64,000 nt of DNA from Streptosporangium sp. NBC_01755 (GTDB lineage: Bacteria > Actinomycetota > Actinomycetes > Streptosporangiales > Streptosporangiaceae), in NCBI RefSeq assembly GCF_035917995.1, contig NZ_CP109131.1:6324001-6388000 (forward strand), written 5' to 3'. The translations under genes and the position numbers were made by a program. Every line of letters begins with the position of its first letter. Position 1 is the first letter of the stretch. This document shows, piece after piece, positions 1-8,717 of the stretch. The notes beneath the pieces are model-generated. The model was not told where the DNA came from. It saw only the letters and a program-made list of their open reading frames with translations, and searched no databases.

Positions 1-1
1 C

Positions 2-1072
2 GATGTGGAGTTCCTTCGGGAGTTCGACCATCTGCTGCGCACCTACGCCGGGCGGCCGACCACGCTGACCGAGGTGCCCCGCTTCGCCGAGCAGGCGGGG
101 GGCGCCCGGATCATCCTCAAGCGTGAGGATCTGACCCACACCGGCGCACACAAGATCAACAATGTGCTCGGCCAGGCCCTGCTGACCAAGCGCCTGGGCA
201 AGACGCGAGTGATCGCCGAGACCGGTGCCGGCCAGCACGGCGTCGCCACCGCGACCGCCGCCGCCCTGATGGGCCTGGAGTGCGTGATCTACATGGGGGC
301 CGTCGACTGCGAGCGTCAGGCGCTCAACGTCGCCCGGATGAAACTGCTCGGTGCCACGGTCGTCCCGGTCACCAACGGCAGCCAGACCCTCAAGGACGCC
401 ATCAACGAGGCCTTCCGCGACTGGGTCGCCAACGTCGACCACACCCACTACCTCTTCGGCACCATCGCCGGGCCGCACCCGTTCCCGGAGATCGTCCGTG
501 ACTTCGCCCGCATCATCGGCGTCGAGGCCCGCCGCCAGATGCTGGAGCTCACCGGCAGGCTGCCCGACGCGGTCGCCGCGGCGGTCGGCGGCGGTTCCAA
601 CGCGATCGGCATCTTCCACGCCTTCCTCGGCGACCAGGACGTCCGGCTGCACGGCTACGAGGCAGGTGGCCGCGGCCTGGAGAGCGGCGAGCACGCCCTC
701 ACCCTCACCGCCGGCTCCATCGGGGTGCTGCACGGCTCGCGCACCTACGTGCTGCAGGACGACGAGGGCCAGACCGTCGAGTCACACTCGATCTCGGCCG
801 GGCTCGACTACCCGGGCGTCGGCCCCGAACACGCCTGGCTCAAGGACACCGGCCGCGCCACCTACCACGGCATCACCGACGCCGAGGCGATGGACGCCTT
901 CTCGCTGCTCGCCCGCACCGAGGGCATCATCCCCGCGATCGAGTCCTCGCACGCGCTCGCCGGAGCCCTCAAGCTCGGCCGCGAGATGGGGCCCGAGGCG
1001 ACGATCCTGGTCAACCTCTCAGGACGGGGCGACAAGGACATGGGCACCGCGATGAAGTACTTCAACCTCTGA
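2..1072 (+). CDS. trpB: Tryptophan synthase beta subunit (5' truncated by window edge)
   Basis: Catalyses the PLP-dependent condensation of indole with serine, the last step of tryptophan synthesis, in complex with TrpA. The reading frame is open from the first bases, so the true start lies outside the window; about 40 N-terminal residues are missing compared with the usual ~400. Visible landmarks are the PLP lysine in AHKINN (about residue 51 of the visible part), the GAGQHG loop and the phosphate-binding GGGSN motif, followed by a normal C-terminus. The GTG at base 5 is an internal Val codon and not a start. trpA follows after 58 bp, as expected for a trp operon. Identification is certain. 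Confidence 0.97.
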   Translation, partial: DVEFLREFDHLLRTYAGRPTTLTEVPRFAEQAGGARIILKREDLTHTGAHKINNVLGQALLTKRLGKTRVIAETGAGQHGVATATAAALMGLECVIYMGAVDCERQALNVARMKLLGATVVPVTNGSQTLKDAINEAFRDWVANVDHTHYLFGTIAGPHPFPEIVRDFARIIGVEARRQMLELTGRLPDAVAAAVGGGSNAIGIFHAFLGDQDVRLHGYEAGGRGLESGEHALTLTAGSIGVLHGSRTYVLQDDEGQTVESHSISAGLDYPGVGPEHAWLKDTGRATYHGITDAEAMDAFSLLARTEGIIPAIESSHALAGALKLGREMGPEATILVNLSGRGDKDMGTAMKYFNL

Positions 1073-1130
1073 CTACCGACTTGCCTTCCCTCCGGCGGGC
1101 CGGAGGGGACGAACCGCAACGGAAACAACG

Positions 1131-1925
1131 ATGACGACTCTTCAGACGGTGTTCGCCAAGGCCAAGGCAGACGGCCGCGCCGCCCTCATCGGATACCTCC
1201 CCGCTGGGTTTCCCAGCAAGGAGGGGGCGATCGCCGTCGCCGCCGCCATGGTGGACGCGGGCTGCGACGTGATCGAGATCGGCCTGCCCTACTCCGATCC
1301 CCTCATGGACGGCCCGACGATCCAGGACGCCGTCCACCGGGCGCTGACCAACGGCACCCGCATCGCCGACGTGCTGCGCACCGTCGAGGGCGTGGCCAAG
1401 ACCGGTGCCGCCACCCTGGTCATGACGTACTGGAACCCGATCGACCGTTACGGCGCCGACCGCTTCGCCCGTGACCTGGCGAACGCGGGCGGGGTGGGTA
1501 CCATCACCCCCGACCTGACCCCCGAGGAGGCCGGGCCCTGGCGCGAGGCCAGTGCCGGGGCCGGGATCGACACGGTCTTCCTGGTCGCGCCCAGCTCCAC
1601 CGAGGCCCGTATCAAGGCGGTCGTCGACAGCTGCACCGGCTTCGTCTACGCGGCCTCGCTGATGGGTGTCACCGGTGCCCGCGACTCGGTCGGCTCGGCC
1701 GCGCAGGGCCTGGTCGAGCGCACCCGCCCGCACACCTCCCTTCCGGTCTGCGTCGGCCTGGGCGTCGGCACCGGCCGGCAGGCCGCCGAGGTGGCGGGCT
1801 ACGCCGACGGCGTCATCGTGGGCTCGGCGTTCATCCGCCGCGTCCTCGACGCGCCGGACGAGGCCTCGGGGCTGGCGTCGGTCCGTGAGCTGGGCGCCGA
1901 GCTGGCGGCGGGCGTCCGCGGCTGA
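1131..1925 (+). CDS. trpA: Tryptophan synthase alpha subunit
   Basis: Cleaves indole-3-glycerol phosphate to indole and glyceraldehyde 3-phosphate and channels indole to TrpB. The 264-residue length is typical of this TIM-barrel family. The catalytic acids are visible as Glu49 (VIEIGLPYSDP) and Asp60 (PLMDGPTIQ), the same numbers as in the Salmonella enzyme. A glycine-rich phosphate site (GLGVGTG) lies near residue 206. The gene is 58 bp downstream of trpB and presumably cotranscribed; the Shine-Dalgarno (SD) sequence is weak (CGGAAA), which suggests partial coupling to trpB translation. Confidence 0.97.
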   Translation: MTTLQTVFAKAKADGRAALIGYLPAGFPSKEGAIAVAAAMVDAGCDVIEIGLPYSDPLMDGPTIQDAVHRALTNGTRIADVLRTVEGVAKTGAATLVMTYWNPIDRYGADRFARDLANAGGVGTITPDLTPEEAGPWREASAGAGIDTVFLVAPSSTEARIKAVVDSCTGFVYAASLMGVTGARDSVGSAAQGLVERTRPHTSLPVCVGLGVGTGRQAAEVAGYADGVIVGSAFIRRVLDAPDEASGLASVRELGAELAAGVRG

Positions 1926-1940
1926 CGAGCCCGTTGGAGG

Positions 1941-1969
1941 GCGGTTCCCTTCCTCGGCGAAGGGGCCGC
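1941..1969 (+). terminator. Candidate terminator after trpA
   Basis: An imperfect GC-rich hairpin (GCGG and CCCTTC in the left arm pairing with GAAGGG and CCGC in the right arm) starts 15 bp after the trpA stop. There is no U-tract, as is common in actinobacteria. The mismatch in the stem keeps confidence modest. Confidence 0.4.
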
Positions 1970-2096
1970 TCCCGCGCACGTGCCTGCCAGGCAGGCTTAT
2001 CCGATGCTTATCAGGCTCGTGATGAGGTTTTCCTGGGATACCGGGCATTCGCCGGAGACGCCTGTGGCCGGGGCTTGGAATAGGAGAATGGTGCTC

Positions 2097-2666
2097 GTGA
2101 CCTCTGATAACCCCGCGCCCAATAGGTCGCGTATCGTGATTTCGGCGCTACCCTGGGTAGCGACCGTCTCGCGGCTGGTGCTGGCGGGCGTGCTGATCGT
2201 CGCGGGTTGGGGCAAGATCGGCACTCCGGTGCTCTCGGTCCAGGCGGTCGAGGCATACGAACTGCTCCCCAAATCGCTCGCCACGGCGGTCGGCTACGGC
2301 CTGCCGATCCTGGAGATCGTCGTTGGGGTGTTGCTGGTCGTCGGGCTGCTCACCCGGGCGGCGGGTGTCATATCGGCGCTGCTCATGCTGGCGTTCGTCA
2401 TCGGCATCGCCTCGGCGTGGGCGCGCGGGCTGCGCATCGACTGTGGCTGCTTCGGCGGCGGTGGTCAGCTGGCGGCCGGGGTGGAGCCCGACTACCTCAT
2501 CGACATCCTGCGTGACTTCGGTCTCTTCGGGCTCGGCGTGTTCGTCGCATTGTTCCCCCCGGGCCGCTTCGCGCTGGACTCCGTGCTCGGGCTCACCCCG
2601 GGCGAGGAGTCGTACGACGAGGACGAGAGCGATGACGAGGAGCTCCAGGAGAAGGAGACTTACTGA
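2097..2666 (+). CDS. MauE/DoxX-family redox-associated membrane protein
   Basis: Predicted four-helix integral membrane protein of about 189 residues. Hydrophobic segments follow a short polar N-terminus (VATVSRLVLAGVLIVAGWGK, then LPILEIVVGVLLVVGLL and others). A Cys-x-Cys pair in the sequence DCGCFGGGG between helices is the hallmark of the MauE-like branch, whose members are thought to pass electrons to periplasmic or extracytoplasmic thiol proteins. The C-terminus is a short acidic tail. The stop codon overlaps the ATG of the adjacent DsbA-like gene by one base, so the two are translationally coupled and probably form one thiol-redox module. Start choice: AGGAG at 2082-2086 precedes ATG 2088, GTG 2091 and GTG 2097; 2097 has the most plausible spacing, but any of the three is possible. 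Confidence 0.8.
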   Translation: MTSDNPAPNRSRIVISALPWVATVSRLVLAGVLIVAGWGKIGTPVLSVQAVEAYELLPKSLATAVGYGLPILEIVVGVLLVVGLLTRAAGVISALLMLAFVIGIASAWARGLRIDCGCFGGGGQLAAGVEPDYLIDILRDFGLFGLGVFVALFPPGRFALDSVLGLTPGEESYDEDESDDEELQEKETY

Positions 2667-3430
2667 TGGGCAAGGCCGGGCGGGATCAGTCGGCGCGCGA
2701 TCGGATCAAGGCGCAGCGCGAGGAGCAGCGGCAGAGGGAGAAGCGCAAGCGCGTGGCGACCATCGTGACCGTGGCCGTCGTCGCGATCGCCGCCGTCGGG
2801 GGTGGCTGGTGGTTCGCCGCCCAGAGCAGCAAGTCCGAGGAGGCCGGCGGTGCGCTCGCGCCGATCACCGTCGCCGCGGACGGTTCGGTGGTCATGGCCA
2901 AGGCGGGTGTGGAGAAGCCGGTCCTGGACGTCTACGAGGACTTCCAGTGCCCCGCCTGCAGGGCGCTGGAGGAGACCAGCGGCCCGACGATCAAGAACCT
3001 GGCGGCCGAGGGCAAGGCCAAGGTGGTCTACCACCCGATCACGATCTTCCAGGAGCAGACCAACAAGGGGATCACCCGGGCCAACTCCCTGCGCGCCGCG
3101 TCGGCGGTCCGCTGCATCCCCGGGGGCGCGGCCTGGAGCGTCTTCCACGACAAGCTGTTCAAGGAGCAGCCCTCGGAGCTCGTGGAGGGTTTCAAGATCC
3201 CTGACCTGATCGCCTGGGGCAAGGACGCCGGGGTGACCGACCCCGGCTTCGAGAAGTGTGTGACCAGCCAGGAGAAGGCGCCCGCGCACATCGCCTACAG
3301 CACCAAGGTCATGGAATCCCAGAAGCTCACGGGCACTCCGACGCTGAAACTCAACGGCGTCGAGCTGGACCCCGACGTGGCTTTCAAGCCGGCCCAGCTA
3401 CGCCAGACCGTTCTTGATGCGGCCAAGTAG
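2666..3430 (+). CDS. DsbA-like thioredoxin-fold protein, membrane anchored
   Basis: Predicted thiol-disulfide oxidoreductase acting outside the membrane. Residues 1-28 are highly charged and probably cytosolic and helical; residues about 30-53 form one transmembrane anchor, leaving the thioredoxin fold outside. The active site reads DFQCPACRALEE (Cys-Pro-Ala-Cys, about residues 94-97), and a cis-proline loop (TGTPTLKL) sits near the C-terminus, as in DsbA/DsbG-type proteins. Two more cysteines (RCIPGG and EKCVTS) could form a structural disulfide. It overlaps the MauE-like gene by one base, which argues that the MauE-like protein is its redox partner. Actinobacterial MauE-DsbA pairs are known; the substrates are not deducible. 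Confidence 0.85.
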   Translation: MGKAGRDQSARDRIKAQREEQRQREKRKRVATIVTVAVVAIAAVGGGWWFAAQSSKSEEAGGALAPITVAADGSVVMAKAGVEKPVLDVYEDFQCPACRALEETSGPTIKNLAAEGKAKVVYHPITIFQEQTNKGITRANSLRAASAVRCIPGGAAWSVFHDKLFKEQPSELVEGFKIPDLIAWGKDAGVTDPGFEKCVTSQEKAPAHIAYSTKVMESQKLTGTPTLKLNGVELDPDVAFKPAQLRQTVLDAAK

Positions 3431-3456
3431 CTCGCGACACGGTAACGTCACCTGAC

Positions 3457-4596
3457 ATGCCCCTCGCCTCGATTCCCAGCCCCTCCCAGGGGGTCTGGTA
3501 TCTCTTCGGCGTGGTCCCCATCCGGGCCTACGCACTGTGCATTGTGCTCGGCGTCGTCGTCGCGGTCGTCATCGGCGAGCGCCGCTGGCGTGCCCGCGGC
3601 GGTGAGCCGGGAACGATCGTGGACCTCGCCGTCTGGGCCGTGCCGTTCGGCCTGGTCGGCGGTCGCCTCTACCACGTCATCACCGACTGGCAGCTCTACT
3701 TCGGGCCGGACGCGCCCAACGAGCCGATCGAGGCGCTGTTCATCTGGAACGGCGGCCTGGGCATCTGGGGTGCCGTCGCGCTCGGCGGGGTGGGTGTCTG
3801 GCTGGGCTGCCGCGGCAGGGGCATCTCCCTGTCGGCGGTGGCAGACACCGTGGCCCCCGGCATCGCGGTGGCCCAGGCCATCGGCCGCTGGGGCAACTAC
3901 TTCAACCAGGAGCTGTTCGGCAGTCCCACCGACCTGCCGTGGGGTCTGGAGATCGACCCCGACCGGCCGGGCACGGTGCCCGGCGAGGACACCTACCACC
4001 CGACGTTCCTGTACGAGTCGATCTGGGACCTGGGCCTGGCGCTGGTCCTCATCTGGGCCGGGCGCAGGTTCGCGCTCCGCCACGCTCGCCTGTTCGCGCT
4101 CTACGTCGCCGGCTACACCGTGGGCCGCTTCTGGATCGAAGGGCTGCGGGTCGACAGCGCCCACCACATCCTCGGCCTGCGGCTCAACCAGTGGACCTCG
4201 ATCGTCTTGTTCATCGGGGCGATGGCCTACTTCTGGTACGCCAGGAACAAGAGCAACGCCGAGCTGGTCCGTCCGGTGCCCGATCCGGCCGCCGAGCCCG
4301 CGCAGGACGGGATCGACGGCTCGGACAAGGGCGAGGCCGAGACCGATGTCGAGCCGGCCGTCGCCCCGACCACCTCGGACGGGGAGGATCCGTCCGATCC
4401 AACCGACCCGTCCGACCTGGCTGACCCGTCCGATCCGTCCGATCCGTCCGACCTGGCCGACCGGGACGAGAGCGGCGGCGCGGCAGGGGAGGACGATGAG
4501 CCACGGCTCACCTCCGGCACGCTCGCGGCCGACGACTCGGCCGATCCGGCCCACCCGTCTGACCTGGCCGACCAGGAGGAGAAAGGGTCCCGGTGA
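3457..4596 (+). CDS. lgt: Prolipoprotein diacylglyceryl transferase with acidic repeat tail
   Basis: Transfers diacylglycerol from phosphatidylglycerol to the lipobox cysteine of prolipoproteins, the first step of lipoprotein maturation, in the membrane. The seven-helix core (about residues 15-270) carries family motifs: GGRLYHVITDW, NGGLGIWGA, the signature AQAIGRWGNYFNQELFG, HPTFLYES and GRFWIEGLR. After the core there is an unusual ~110-residue acidic, Pro/Ser/Asp-rich tail with DPSD and DLAD repeats, encoded by short tandem repeats around 4387-4465; it is cytosolic by topology and not needed for catalysis in other Lgt proteins. The gene ends in a GTGA overlap with the next gene. Substrates in this window include LivJ and the GlnH-like binding protein. 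Confidence 0.95.
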   Translation: MPLASIPSPSQGVWYLFGVVPIRAYALCIVLGVVVAVVIGERRWRARGGEPGTIVDLAVWAVPFGLVGGRLYHVITDWQLYFGPDAPNEPIEALFIWNGGLGIWGAVALGGVGVWLGCRGRGISLSAVADTVAPGIAVAQAIGRWGNYFNQELFGSPTDLPWGLEIDPDRPGTVPGEDTYHPTFLYESIWDLGLALVLIWAGRRFALRHARLFALYVAGYTVGRFWIEGLRVDSAHHILGLRLNQWTSIVLFIGAMAYFWYARNKSNAELVRPVPDPAAEPAQDGIDGSDKGEAETDVEPAVAPTTSDGEDPSDPTDPSDLADPSDPSDPSDLADRDESGGAAGEDDEPRLTSGTLAADDSADPAHPSDLADQEEKGSR

Positions 4597-5312
4597 ACGG
4601 CGACGACTCGGGGGGGCGCGTCGAGATACATCACCGGCATCGTGACGTCAACGGCGGCTGGCTGCGGCCGTCGGTGTTCGGCGCGATGGACGGCCTCGTC
4701 TCGAACTTCGCCCTGATCGCCGGCGTCGCCGGTGGCACCGCCAGCACCGAGGTCATCGTGCTGGCCGGGGTCGCGGGGCTGGCGGCGGGCGCGTTCTCCA
4801 TGGCCGGGGGTGAGTACGTCTCGGTGGCCAGCCAGCGGGAGCTCGCCCTGGCCGAGATCGACGTCGAGCGGCGCGAGCTCGAACGCCACCCCGAGGCCGA
4901 GCAGGAGGAGCTCGCCAAGCTCTACGAGGACCGGGGCGTCGATCCCGCCGTGGCCGCCGAGGTGGCCAGGCAGATCTCGGCGGACCCCGCCAGGGCGCTC
5001 GAGGTGCACACCCAAGCCGAGCTGGGGGTCACCGCCAAGGGCCTGCCCTCGCCCAGGATCGCCGCGATCTCCTCGTTCCTGTCGTTCGGCGTGGGCGCGC
5101 TCCTGCCGCTCCTGCCGTACCTGTTCGGGGTCACCAGCCTGTCGACCTCGGCGGTGATCTCCTGCCTGGCCCTGTTCGGCGCGGGCGCGCTGGTCTCCCG
5201 GGTCACCGCACGCAGCTGGTGGTACAGCGGGCTGCGCCAGCTCCTCGTCGGTGCGGTCGCCGCGGCCCTGACCTTCGGCCTGGGCACCCTTCTGGGCGGA
5301 GTCGGGCTGTGA
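4593..5312 (+). CDS. VIT1/CCC1-family transporter
   Basis: Predicted membrane transporter of the VIT1/CCC1 family, usually moving Fe2+ or Mn2+ out of the cytosol. The 239-residue protein has the family start (LRPSVFGAMDGLVSNFALIAG), an acidic amphipathic middle region (about residues 85-145, rich in Glu and Arg, corresponding to the metal-binding cytosolic helices of plant VIT1) and three hydrophobic C-terminal segments. A His-rich stretch (IHHRHRD, residues 12-18) precedes the first helix. Start GTG 4593 overlaps the lgt stop (GTGA), with AGGAGGA at 4574-4580 as SD. Metal specificity cannot be told from the sequence. Confidence 0.88.
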   Translation: MNGDDSGGRVEIHHRHRDVNGGWLRPSVFGAMDGLVSNFALIAGVAGGTASTEVIVLAGVAGLAAGAFSMAGGEYVSVASQRELALAEIDVERRELERHPEAEQEELAKLYEDRGVDPAVAAEVARQISADPARALEVHTQAELGVTAKGLPSPRIAAISSFLSFGVGALLPLLPYLFGVTSLSTSAVISCLALFGAGALVSRVTARSWWYSGLRQLLVGAVAAALTFGLGTLLGGVGL

Positions 5313-6154
5313 CGCCTCCGGCCGGCCCGCCCTCCCCCCCCGTGCGCAAGCGCCGCCGCGCCTCCGCCAAGGCGCAGCCCCAGACCGAGGACATCACCCG
5401 GCTGGACGAGTGGGGGCTGACCCGATCCCAGCAGCGGCTGCTGATGGTCTTGGGGGTGGTGGCGGGCGTGCTGGTCGCCGCGGTCGCCCTCACCCTCGCG
5501 ATCTCCGCGATCGGCAACGACTTCGTGCCGGAACAGGCCACCGCCCCGGTCATCGGCACCGAGCCGAGGCCCGACGTCTACAAGGGCTGGCCCTCCTCCA
5601 AGGTGTTCGCGCCGATCGCGCAGAGCAAGGCCGACCCCGGACCGCTGACGGTCAAGGAGCTCTTCGCCGCCAGGACCCTCAAGGAGGGCAGGATCACGCT
5701 GAGGCTGGCGGGCACCCGCCTGGAGGCCGACTGCGCGATGGCGACCTGGGGCCAGGGGCTGGCCGACCTGCTCGCCCAGGGCGGCTGCACCCAGGTGGCC
5801 AGGGGCCTGTACGTCAGCGCGGACGGCCGCTACGTCGCCCAGTACACCCTGTTCAACCTCCGCGACACCGCCTCGGCCGACACGCTGGTGAACGCGCTGA
5901 CCACCCTGCACCGGGGCGGCTGGGTCCGGCCGCTTCAGGCGACCAGGGCGGTCTTCCCCGCCGAGGGTCACACCGAGGCCGGCGGGCACGCCATGGGGCA
6001 CTACGCGGGGCTGGTCTGGATCGGCAGGACCGACGGCGCCGAGCCCGGTCCGAGGGACGACTTCGTCTCGCTGGCCCTGACGATCCGCAGCGTGGAGAAG
6101 ACGATCTTCCGCCGTGTCGTCGCGGCCTCTCCCGCGCCCGCCCCGTCCAAGTAG
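5309..6154 (+). CDS. Membrane-anchored protein of unknown function (paralogue 1)
   Basis: Family not recognised. The 281-residue product has a basic, proline-rich cytosolic N-terminus (KRRRASAK), one transmembrane helix (about residues 47-70, LMVLGVVAGVLVAAVALTLA) and an extracytoplasmic domain of about 200 residues. That domain shares a pattern with the next gene: PLTVxE(L/M)F, then DCAxAxWG, GCTQ, FNLxDxxxAD, GG(W/F)VRP and GHYA. The two conserved cysteines (DCA and GCT) are about 20 residues apart and could form a disulfide. Start GTG 5309 overlaps the stop of the transporter gene (GTGA), so the gene belongs to the lgt-transporter operon. The arrangement indicates a tandem duplication with the next gene. 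Confidence 0.8.
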   Translation: MTPPAGPPSPPVRKRRRASAKAQPQTEDITRLDEWGLTRSQQRLLMVLGVVAGVLVAAVALTLAISAIGNDFVPEQATAPVIGTEPRPDVYKGWPSSKVFAPIAQSKADPGPLTVKELFAARTLKEGRITLRLAGTRLEADCAMATWGQGLADLLAQGGCTQVARGLYVSADGRYVAQYTLFNLRDTASADTLVNALTTLHRGGWVRPLQATRAVFPAEGHTEAGGHAMGHYAGLVWIGRTDGAEPGPRDDFVSLALTIRSVEKTIFRRVVAASPAPAPSK

Positions 6155-6182
6155 TCCCGGTCCGAACAGTCCCGGTCCGAAC
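6153..6182 (+). repeat. 15-bp tandem duplication between paralogues
   Basis: Two exact copies of AGTCCCGGTCCGAAC (6153-6167 and 6168-6182) overlap the stop codon of the upstream gene and are followed by a partial third copy (AGTCCC). This is probably simple slippage. Confidence 0.85.
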
Positions 6183-6257
6183 AGTCCCCGCCGCCCCCGT
6201 GTTCGCCTCGGCTCATTATTCCCTGGCGCCCCGCCTGTCAAAGTAAGCTCTTTCCTC

Positions 6258-6878
6258 ATGCGCAAGTGGATCGCCGTCACCGTCGCCGTGCTGGTCGTGG
6301 TCGCCGGGGTGGCGGCCTTCCTCCTGCTGGGGGGCAGGCCCGACCCACGCGCCGCCGTCCTTCGGGTGGAGCCCAGCACGGCCCACTACGCGCCCATCGC
6401 GACCCGCGCCCTCGACCCCCGGCCGTTGACCGTCGCCGAGATGTTTCCCGGCCCCTCGGTGTCGGCGGGCACGACCACGCTCGCGCGCAAGACCACCGAG
6501 ACCCTCGCCGACTGCGCCGAGGCGGCCTGGGGGAGCGCGCTGGACGCGCTTGACGGGTGCACGCAGGCGCTGCGGGCCCGCTACGAGACCGAGGACGGCG
6601 CGGTCTCCGGGCAGTTCCTGATCTTCAATCTCGCGGACTCGGCCGCCGCGGACAGGCTCGTGGCGGCGCTCGGGAGCGGCGGCTTCGTCCGGCCCGCCCC
6701 CGGCACGCCCGAGGGTTTCGACGGCTCGCGCAGCTGGGCACAGGCCCGTGCCCTGGGGCACTACGCCACCGTCAGCTGGGTCGCCCCCGTGGCCGAGGGG
6801 GGCCGGGTGGATCTCACCTACCCGCAGGTCGCCGTCGACGGCCTCAGCCTGGTGATCCAGCGTCGGCTGGTGCGCTGA
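6258..6878 (+). CDS. Membrane-anchored protein of unknown function (paralogue 2)
   Basis: A 206-residue paralogue of the preceding gene with a minimal basic N-terminus (MRKW), one transmembrane helix or signal anchor (about residues 5-27) and an extracytoplasmic domain with the same landmarks: PLTVAEMF, DCAEAAWG, GCTQ, FNLADSAAAD, GGFVRP and GHYATV. The cysteine pair is conserved. Start ATG 6258 is placed at the beginning of the hydrophobic segment; frame upstream of it is open but has no family similarity. The 3' end overlaps the convergent bpsA-like gene by 35 bp. Function unknown; secreted sensing or envelope binding is possible but unsupported. Confidence 0.8.
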   Translation: MRKWIAVTVAVLVVVAGVAAFLLLGGRPDPRAAVLRVEPSTAHYAPIATRALDPRPLTVAEMFPGPSVSAGTTTLARKTTETLADCAEAAWGSALDALDGCTQALRARYETEDGAVSGQFLIFNLADSAAADRLVAALGSGGFVRPAPGTPEGFDGSRSWAQARALGHYATVSWVAPVAEGGRVDLTYPQVAVDGLSLVIQRRLVR

Positions 6879-8529
6879 GGGAGCTCTCCACCGCGGCCCG
6901 GAGCTCCAGCAGCCGGTGGACGGGCAGTTCGAGGACCGTGACGTCGTCCGCCCACCGGGCGACGGCGGAGATGACCGCCCTGGCCTGCTTCTTCGTCAGG
7001 TCGCCCCGGACGCTGATCAGGGCCTCGCGCCAGGTGTTGGCGAGCTTGCCGTGCGCGTTGTCCAGAACGCGGCGCAGGATCCGGGCCGCGTCCCCGGTGG
7101 GGTGCGCCACCCGTACGGCGCGTACGGACGTGCCCTCGGCGGTGAGGTCGTAGACGGGGGCGAGCAGGTCGGCGGGCAGGTCCTTGGGGGCGGAGGCCAG
7201 GGTGACCCGGACCTCCCCGGCGCGGGTGGCCAGCAGCAGCCGGGGCAGCGCGGCCTCCAGCCCGGCCGGTACGGAGATCGCCACCCTGGCCGGGGCGCTG
7301 GCGTAGGGCTTGGCCAGCCAGGTCGCCAGACGTGCCCTGGGGGCTCTGGGCAGCACGTCGCGGGGCCATTCGCCCACCAGCACCTCCGGGGTGAACCCGT
7401 CGTCGAAGTCGGCGGCCACCTCGGCGGGGGCGGTCGTGGACTCCACGGACTGGGGACCCTGCGTGTAGATGGCGGTGCCCAGGGAGCCGGTGCGGGCGGC
7501 CGCGGCCGGCCAGGTCCTCGTGGTGGGGCGCAGGACGTACAGGTCGGCGGCCGAACCGATGGCCTCGGCGCCGAGGTAGCGGTTGAAGTCGGGGTAGATC
7601 GCCTCGTTGACCAGGTTGAGCTGGGACAGAGCCTGCTGCACCTTGAGGGCGAGCGCGGGGGTGCGCTCGCTCGCGCCGTACGCCAGCATGATCCGGCCCT
7701 GCTCGCGGTCGCGCAGCCCCTCCGCGCAGCGGGCGACGAACAGCCCGACCCCCTCGGGGGTGTAGGGCGGGTCGGTGATCGCCAGATCGGCCCATCCCTG
7801 TGCGGAGGCGGGAAGTCCCAGACGCAGGTCGGCCCAGCGGGTCCGGATCGGCAGGCCGAGCCGGTCGGCCTGGCCGCCGATGTAGGCCAGGATGCGCTCG
7901 TCGACGTCGACGACCGTCACCTCGACGCCGGGGTGCAGCATCGCGGTGGCCAGCGAGGTCAGATCGTGGTCGCCCACGCACAACAGCCGGGCGCCGTCCA
8001 GCCAGAACCGGGCGTTCAGCAGCAGTGCCCGCCGGACCACGGTGTCGCCGGTCGCGGCGACGTGGTCCAGCGTGTGGCGGCCTCGGGGGGCCTTGGCGAT
8101 CAGCTCGTCCATGCGGGTGACCAGGTCGGCCCGGCCTTCGAGCAGGTGCGCCACCGGGTCGGCCGGTGCGAGGGTGCTCACCTCATGCCCGGCCCAGGGG
8201 GCGGAGAGCCTGAAGCGGTCGCCGGAACGCTCCAGCTCCCCGTCCACCTCGCGCAGCAGCGCCTCGACGGTCCGCCGCGACGTCGCGGTCCGCCTGACCA
8301 GGTCGGCGAGCGTCCACCAGCGGCCCTCGCCCAGCGCCGCCAGCGCGATCCTCAGCCGCCTGCCGTCGACGCCCAGCCGGGCGACGAGCGCCATGACCCC
8401 TTCGCGGGCGGCCGGGCCACTTGACACCTCTGGCGCGCCGGTTCGATCCGACACGCCCGGGATGTTCGCAGTGTTGATGTCTGTCAGGCCGGTGGGGTCG
8501 CCCGGTTCGGCGGGGGCGCTTGGTTCCAT
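6844..8529 (-). CDS. N4-bis(aminopropyl)spermidine synthase-like protein (BpsA family)
   Basis: Likely Rossmann-fold aminopropyltransferase or methyltransferase of the BpsA family (Pfam PF01861), known in thermophiles to make branched polyamines from decarboxylated SAM. In this 561-residue protein a winged-helix-like N-terminal part (about residues 50-125) is followed by a catalytic core with the diagnostic LLCVGDHDLTSLA nucleotide loop and DPPYTPEG motif. About 200 C-terminal residues after the core form a domain I do not recognise. SD AAGGTGG lies 4 bp before the ATG at 8529, supporting this start; an internal Met at residue 46 is the alternative. Whether it makes polyamines in an apparently mesophilic actinobacterium is unknown. 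It is transcribed divergently from gltB. Confidence 0.75.
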   Translation of the reverse strand: MEPSAPAEPGDPTGLTDINTANIPGVSDRTGAPEVSSGPAAREGVMALVARLGVDGRRLRIALAALGEGRWWTLADLVRRTATSRRTVEALLREVDGELERSGDRFRLSAPWAGHEVSTLAPADPVAHLLEGRADLVTRMDELIAKAPRGRHTLDHVAATGDTVVRRALLLNARFWLDGARLLCVGDHDLTSLATAMLHPGVEVTVVDVDERILAYIGGQADRLGLPIRTRWADLRLGLPASAQGWADLAITDPPYTPEGVGLFVARCAEGLRDREQGRIMLAYGASERTPALALKVQQALSQLNLVNEAIYPDFNRYLGAEAIGSAADLYVLRPTTRTWPAAAARTGSLGTAIYTQGPQSVESTTAPAEVAADFDDGFTPEVLVGEWPRDVLPRAPRARLATWLAKPYASAPARVAISVPAGLEAALPRLLLATRAGEVRVTLASAPKDLPADLLAPVYDLTAEGTSVRAVRVAHPTGDAARILRRVLDNAHGKLANTWREALISVRGDLTKKQARAVISAVARWADDVTVLELPVHRLLELRAAVESSLSAPADAGSPG

Positions 8530-8680
8530 TGAGCCACCTTAGAGTCCGGACCTGGAATGTTGCGCCACCGTCGCGCGTTAAACGAACCGGGCGAATAGGG
8601 GCCAAATCAGTAAGTCCTGACCGGGTAGGCCGGTATCCGGCAGGGTACGGTACCCTCTACCCACCACGCAGCAGGGCCAA

Positions 8681-8717
8681 CGTCGTCCCTTGCTTGTTCC
8701 AAAGAAGCAAGACGACG
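8681..8717 (+). promoter_or_regulatory. Hairpin directly before the gltB ribosome binding site
   Basis: The leader contains CGTCGT-CC-CTTGCTT (8681-8695) pairing with AAGCAAGACGACG (8705-8717), with a two-base bulge and a 9-base loop. The stem ends immediately 5' of the SD GGGAGGG (8718-8724), so folding could limit ribosome access. It could also simply be a stable leader stem. No known riboswitch class was recognised. Confidence 0.5.
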
